Origin: Sperchopsis tessellata
Lineage: Eukaryota; Arthropoda; Insecta; Coleoptera; Hydrophilidae
DNA: 35,744 nt
Direction of reading: 5' to 3'
Assembly (NCBI GenBank): GCA_033557685.1
Contig: JAWQRN010000158.1
Location: 1-35,744 of the forward strand
Shown: piece by piece, positions 32,130 to 35,744 of the stretch
How positions within the stretch are numbered: position 1 is the first letter of the stretch
How the letters are laid out: each line of letters starts with the position of its first letter
Notes under the pieces: generated by a model
What the model was told of the DNA's origin: nothing
The model's input: only the letters and a program-made list of their open reading frames with translations
The model's database searches: none
Position numbers and translations under genes: made by a program

Positions 32130-32182
32130 GCATATTTACTTACAAAAGTACAAATGTTTTTTACTTTTGTAAGTAAGTATGC
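32130..32182. repeat. 21-bp stem hairpin
   Basis: GCATATTTACTTACAAAAGT plus A (32130-32150) and its complement at 32162-32182 pair at 20 of 21 positions around an 11-nt T-rich loop. This is a hairpin of unknown role, perhaps the tip of a small foldback element. Confidence 0.8.
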
Positions 32183-32501
32183 CACTTAAAATAAATGGAA
32201 TATTTGGAGTGTTGGTGTAAATTCAACAATAAATCAGGCTATCAAGATATAAATTCTATAAATATAAATGTTGTTGACAGTTCGCTGAAAATCAATTACT
32301 ACACATACACATTTTTCTACGGTCTTAAAATAATTAATTATGAATTGTTTATCATTCAAAATGTTCAGCTTTAAGGCGAGCAGAATTACTATCAGCGTCT
32401 CTAATAAAGGTTTGTTATAAATTCTAACGAAATACGAAATGACATCACTTTTTTAGTGTTCTTCTTGATATTTATCAGGTATGAATCAACTTATATCTGT
32501 T

Positions 32502-32521
32502 TATATATATATATATATATA
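32502..32521. repeat. (TA)n microsatellite
   Basis: About ten TA units. Similar shorter tracts occur near 20947-20964, 27367-27382 and 35118-35132. Confidence 0.9.
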
Positions 32522-32999
32522 ATAGTTTTAATAATTTTTTGGGTTCATTGGATCTATTAGAGGATTGTATGTATACTTGGATCGATTCTGTGTATCAGGT
32601 AACGGTATGGAATGATCGACAAGATATATTTGTTGACTGTGAGATCAGCCCATACTGTTACTTGTGGCATATGAATAATTTCATCAGCGTGGGATATCAT
32701 CTATTGTATTCACGTAGGGAAACTCTAAAGTACGTTGAAAACAACAAAATTATAAATAAATAAATAATCGCATTTTGACTTAATCAAGAAATGGCTACGA
32801 ATGTTCTGATCTGATCTGTTCTTTAAGTAAACCCAAATAACTTCATTATAACGTTCGAAAACTTAAAAATCTTGGTGCTACTGTGAATTAACAAAATACA
32901 ACTTTGAATTAATTGAATTTCTGATGTCCCCAAGTTCCATTCATTCATCACTGTTGTACGTTTTTCTCATCCACTTGACTTCCAAACAGCTTTCGAGTT

Positions 33000-33709
33000 C
33001 TCTGTCCCACCTGGCATTGGGTCTTCGTCTTTGCCTTACGTTGTTTTAAGTCTCCCACAAGGCTAATTCCTTAGACTATCAATGATCTGCTCGCATCCAA
33101 AATGTCCTGCCCTTTTACACTTTTACATAGTCACCGTCCCTATAACATCTTTGACCTTAGTCTGATTTCTTATCCAAGTACAGCGTATTCCATCACTATT
33201 TCTCAAACCTATCATTTATCTCTCAATATTTATTTGCCTTGTTTGGAACGTCAATATATGCGAGGCCTTTAATATCCACTTCTAACAAGCATACATCATC
33301 ACAGGTAAAACACACTAATCGAAGACCCTGCACTTCAAACACAAAAGCATCTGCGATTTAAATATGTTGCTTAGATGTCCAGTTGTACTAGTTCTGTTCT
33401 TCTAAAGAAAGCTTTTTCATAGATCTTTTGAATTAGCTGTATGTAGGCAGACGGAAGGCCATTTTGGATCAAAGCTTTAATAACTGCAGATGTCTAAATC
33501 GAGTCAAATACTTTTTTGTAGTCTACGAAAGCACAACATAGTTGGGTGTTATAAAGGTTACTTCTTGGTATTAATTCACGCACCATGTGCTACATCCCTT
33601 ACGAAAACCTGCCTGCTCTTTGGGTTAGTATGAATTGAATTAAACTGTAACACGATTCGTAATTATTTTGGTAAGCATCGTATAAGCCACAGATGTTATA
33701 TAGATTAGA
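33000..33709 (-). pseudogene. RTE-like LINE relic, copy B, downstream part (RT to C-terminus)
   Basis: On the minus strand the 33588-33709 stretch encodes FNSIHTNPKSRQVFVRDVA, equivalent to the RT QPKEQAGFRkG.S block. It is followed by LCCAFVDYKKVFDSI, RT motif A, and AVIKALIQNGLPSAYIQLIQ. Bases 33090-33390 are similar to 29410-29700 of copy A, which covers the region after the RT core. PNARWDREL near 33000-33040 resembles the C-terminal end of RTE proteins. Stops and deletions interrupt it, including loss of the FADD box. It is separated from the upstream part of the LINE by a Penelope-like insertion. Confidence 0.78.
33588..33709 (-). repeat. 122-bp direct repeat, copy 1 (LINE RT sequence)
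   Basis: This copy aligns end to end with 33928-34049 at roughly 88-90% identity; both start TGCTACATCCCTTA and end near TAGATT[AG]GA. The two copies sit immediately on either side of the Penelope-like fragment. Confidence 0.85.
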
Positions 33710-33927
33710 CTGGGGAGAGTAGGAATTACTTGCAGTGCCAGAAGTTTGCTTATAGAATTCACCATCTTTGGCAGAAACTTTCGTAGACAGAGTAATTACG
33801 TTGGAGCTAATAAGTAGGTCGTTTTTGTTAAGAACCATATTAGAAATCTTCTCAATGAAATAGGCAGAGTTCTTGGTGTATGATGATGAAGTTCCAATAA
33901 ACTGGTTAAGCTGGGGAGTGGATATGG
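33710..33927 (-). pseudogene. Penelope-like element RT fragment 1
   Basis: The minus-strand frame reads LNQFIGTSSSYTKNSAYFIE, KISNMVLNKNDLLISSNVIT, LSTKVSAKDG and FYKQTSGTASNS. This matches the Penelope-like RT pattern (ikNS..fie.i...l..d.lLVSFDVVSLFTkVPv, then q.dGvAMGSPLSP). The catalytic SFDVVSLF has decayed to SSNVITLS, and the part between KVSAKDG and FYKQTSG is shortened by deletion. PLE reverse transcriptases are related to telomerase, and these elements often carry hammerhead ribozymes. It overlaps in content with fragment 2 at 35.2-35.4 kb. Confidence 0.8.
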
Positions 33928-34049
33928 TGCTACATCCCTTATAAAGACCTGCCTGCTCTTTGGGTTAGTAAGAATTGAATTAGTCTGTAACATGATTCAT
34001 AATTATTTTGGTAAGCATCGTATAAGCCACATATGTGCGATAGATTGGA
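33928..34049 (-). repeat. 122-bp direct repeat, copy 2 (LINE RT sequence)
   Basis: Partner of 33588-33709. It continues without a break into the LINE sequence to its right, which encodes THKKGNKGDLKTYRPI, so it is the copy still joined to the upstream LINE part. Confidence 0.85.
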
Positions 34050-35060
34050 CGGTAAGTTTTTAGATCACCTTTATTTCCTTTCTTGTGGGTTAAAATAATT
34101 GTTGCATTGTTCCAAGATGCAGGTAACTGTTTCGATTTTATACATGGCATATGCATTTTTATCAGAACTAGATATATCTTATCTCCAGCAATTTGTATTA
34201 CGTCAACGGTGATCCTTTCGCACACTTCACTGAATTTAGAGCATGTGCAACTTCTGAGTGTAATTTTGGTGGAATGTCTCCCACAGAAAAAAATGTTTAT
34301 ATGGTTACGCTCATTTCGATATAGTTCTTTTTAAAAATTTCTAACCTTCGCCTTGTTCAGATTTGAGAACTCTCATTTGCTTTTTCCTAATAAAATTCTC
34401 TGTTTCACCTGTTTGTAGCTTCTACCCTGCTCTATGACCTGGAGTGTGGCTTTATAGTTTTATGTTTTAATATTTACCCTTATTCGCTTTTTAAAAGCTA
34501 TATACTCTATATTCTGCCATCTTGAATTAACTTTACTTTTAAGTTTTCTATGCTGCCTTTGTAGGGCCTTGCTATCTACAGAAATTTTCGACTCATTTTA
34601 CTATTGGCAGTTCCAGCTATGACATATCTGTTATTGTAGGAAACAATTTTTCTGCCACAACTGCTGGTAAATATCACTCTTTCTAATTTTGCATCTAAAG
34701 ATGTTCTACATCTAACAACACGCTATCACTTTCAGTGTCAAAAAGGTTCATAACTACGCAGCCTTGTATGATGGTGTTGTTGGGGCCTTGGTAGGTTCCA
34801 TTTTCGTGATGTTTTTTTTTAGCAAAGATGATAATTGCTATATACAAACTCTTTGATTCTGCAAACTCTTCAAGTCTGCCACCTCGCTCATTTCTACTTC
34901 CAAAGTCAAATGCACCTACAACCTGATCGATCGTCTGGTTGTTTCTCTGCAATTTTTGCATTCAAATCTCGTCAGGTGCATTTGAACTCTGATATTATAA
35001 TCAGCCGTTCTCCAAGGCCCTTCCACTCGCCATAGTTGTGCGTACTTCTCATCAAAGAGA
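33928..35060 (-). pseudogene. RTE-like LINE relic, copy B, upstream part (endonuclease to RT)
   Basis: Read on the minus strand, DLNAKIAEKQPDDRS (family GDFNAKIGe) opens the endonuclease part near 35000. It is followed by VVGAFDFGSRNERGGRLEEF and AESKSLYIAIIIFAKKKHHE, the classic RTE endonuclease segment. A poorly conserved linker follows (34300-34700). The RT then begins with ITVDVIQIAGDKIYLVLIKM, LPASWNNATIILTHKKGNKG and DLKTYRPI. Many stops and frameshifts make it inactive. It belongs to the same family as the 29.4-30.6 kb relic, with the same orientation and a comparable state of decay. Confidence 0.82.
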
Positions 35061-35116
35061 TAAAAATAATTGTTGTATTGTTCCAAGATGCGGGTATCTC
35101 TTGTATTTCTAAGCAT
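35056..35116 (-). pseudogene. Short extra LINE RT fragment
   Basis: Bases 35063-35097 resemble 34090-34125, the minus-strand segment encoding PASWNNATII; here it gives IPASWNNTTII. It directly abuts the endonuclease start of copy B, which is the wrong order for one element. It must come from another copy or a rearrangement. Confidence 0.55.
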
Positions 35117-35184
35117 GATATATATATATATAGTTTTATTATATCATGAAGGTTTCATCTGTATATATATAAACAAAAATTTAG

Positions 35185-35445
35185 GTGTCAGAGGGACAGA
35201 TGCTACTTCTTCCTCGAAAGCGTCCATAAAAATGTTTGCGATATCTGGGGAGATTGGGAATTTCTTGCAGTGCCAGAAGTTTGGTTATGTGCATGATGAC
35301 GAAGTTCCAATAAACTGGTTAAGCTGGAGAGTGAGAAATTTGGTGAGCTGGTATGTGGGAGATCCATTGGTATTTACAATATGTCGTAGTGGAACTCCTG
35401 GTTTGTGGATCTTCAGGACTCCGTTAAACTTAGGGGTGTAGGAAT
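35185..35445 (-). pseudogene. Penelope-like element RT fragment 2
   Basis: The minus-strand frame reads KFNGVLKIHKPGVPLRHIVN, TNGSPTYQLTKFLTLQLNQF and IGTSSSCT, then a stop, and in the same frame SPDIANIFMDAFEEEVASVP followed by LTPKFLF. This follows the PLE RT order: yGLPKIHKpgvPLRPIVs..nSPTY.la k.La, then, after a gap, AMGSPLSPviANiFMe.fEe.al....kPkfw. The catalytic block seen in fragment 1 (33710-33927) is deleted here. Nucleotides 35245-35335 align with both ends of fragment 1. The GIY-YIG endonuclease was not found. Confidence 0.82.
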
Positions 35446-35744
35446 CATGAGGCAAGACATATTTCTGCTCATCGGGTTGAGATTCGAACTTTTAATTATA
35501 GATGACACCGCCTTCTCTATTCTGTTTGCCAGAAAGTGATTAGACATATTCTAAAATTGATGTTAATATTTTGGTAACATGGTATCTCTGTATTGGACGC
35601 GTTTCTTAATATGAAATTTAGATGTTGTATTATGCAGTCATTTTTTTTTTTTAATTTGTTTATTTAATGTCGGCCTATTCCGCTGCTATGGCCAATTACC
35701 GACGCCAGGATTAGGGTCCCTCACCTGGGAAATTTGCAGCATCC
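35446..35744 (-). repeat. Possible retroelement 3' end at window edge
   Basis: A T-run at about 35641-35652 is followed by GC-richer sequence (TCGGCCTATTCCGCTGCTAT...) that continues out of the window. On the minus strand this looks like an element 3' UTR ending in poly(A). The element cannot be named from 90 bases. Bases 35446-35640 show nothing recognisable. Confidence 0.35.

Larger units (their letters stand above)
31676..32999 (+). other. Intergenic sequence, no recognised gene
   Basis: AT-rich DNA with one strong hairpin (32130-32182) and a TA microsatellite (32502-32521). An open frame at 32539-32763 encodes 74 residues that I do not recognise and has no supporting context. Confidence 0.45.

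Noticed and set aside
32539..32763. Plus-strand open frame of 74 codons starting from TTG
   Set aside because: No ATG start, no recognised motif and no exon boundaries that fit.
35070..35441. The longest simple plus-strand open frame near the window end (123 codons)
   Set aside because: Its opposite strand encodes Penelope-like RT (LKIHKPGVPLR), so the plus frame is an antisense shadow.
1..35744. CRISPR arrays, bacterial operons, tRNA or rRNA genes
   Set aside because: The DNA is eukaryotic with spliced exons. No regularly spaced direct repeats, cloverleaf-like genes or rRNA motifs were seen by eye; a tRNAscan or Infernal run was not possible.

Overview
The window looks like insect nuclear DNA. 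It is AT-rich, has GT/AG spliced exons separated by long introns, and carries many decayed eukaryotic transposons (hAT, Tc1/mariner, non-LTR LINEs, Penelope-like elements). The only host gene I can support is a non-visual (beta-) arrestin, the insect kurtz type, on the + strand from base 1 (5' part missing) to a stop at 14221-14223. The order of insect cannot be told from what I see.

Arrestin layout: exon 1-198 (partial), 3238-3519, alternative exon 4A 4319-4462, alternative exon 4B 7150-7293, 11944-12030, 12448-12600 and terminal coding exon 14133-14223, then a long AT-rich 3' UTR with AATAAA signals near 15.8 kb. The protein keeps the phosphate-sensor arginines, the lariat-loop aspartates of the polar core, a clathrin box (LIQLD) and the beta2-adaptin (AP2) motif. 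So it should bind phosphorylated GPCRs, turn off G-protein signalling and link receptors to clathrin-coated pits. The main finding is that exons 4A and 4B are two diverged versions of the same 144-nt exon, with equal length and phase, both open and both with good splice sites. They encode the lariat/gate-loop region, and a spliced mRNA would be expected to use one or the other.

The introns hold a foldback repeat (304-463), a truncated hAT element lying between 4A and 4B (5165-6245), Tc1-like and mariner-like transposase relics (8.0-8.35 and 9.27-9.95 kb), and two sense-oriented LINE reverse-transcriptase relics in the last intron (12.84-14.03 kb).

From about 15.9 to 29.4 kb the sequence is very AT-rich with no recognisable gene. 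It contains short LINE and mariner relics, a perfect hairpin, a 14-bp-period degenerate tandem repeat, a small exon-like block (26101-26166) and a CpG-dense patch (about 28480-28960). From 29.4 kb to the end is a transposon graveyard. There are two minus-strand copies of an RTE-like LINE, two Penelope-like reverse-transcriptase fragments, one of them bracketed exactly by 122-bp direct repeats of the LINE, and a second copy of the foldback repeat from the first arrestin intron.
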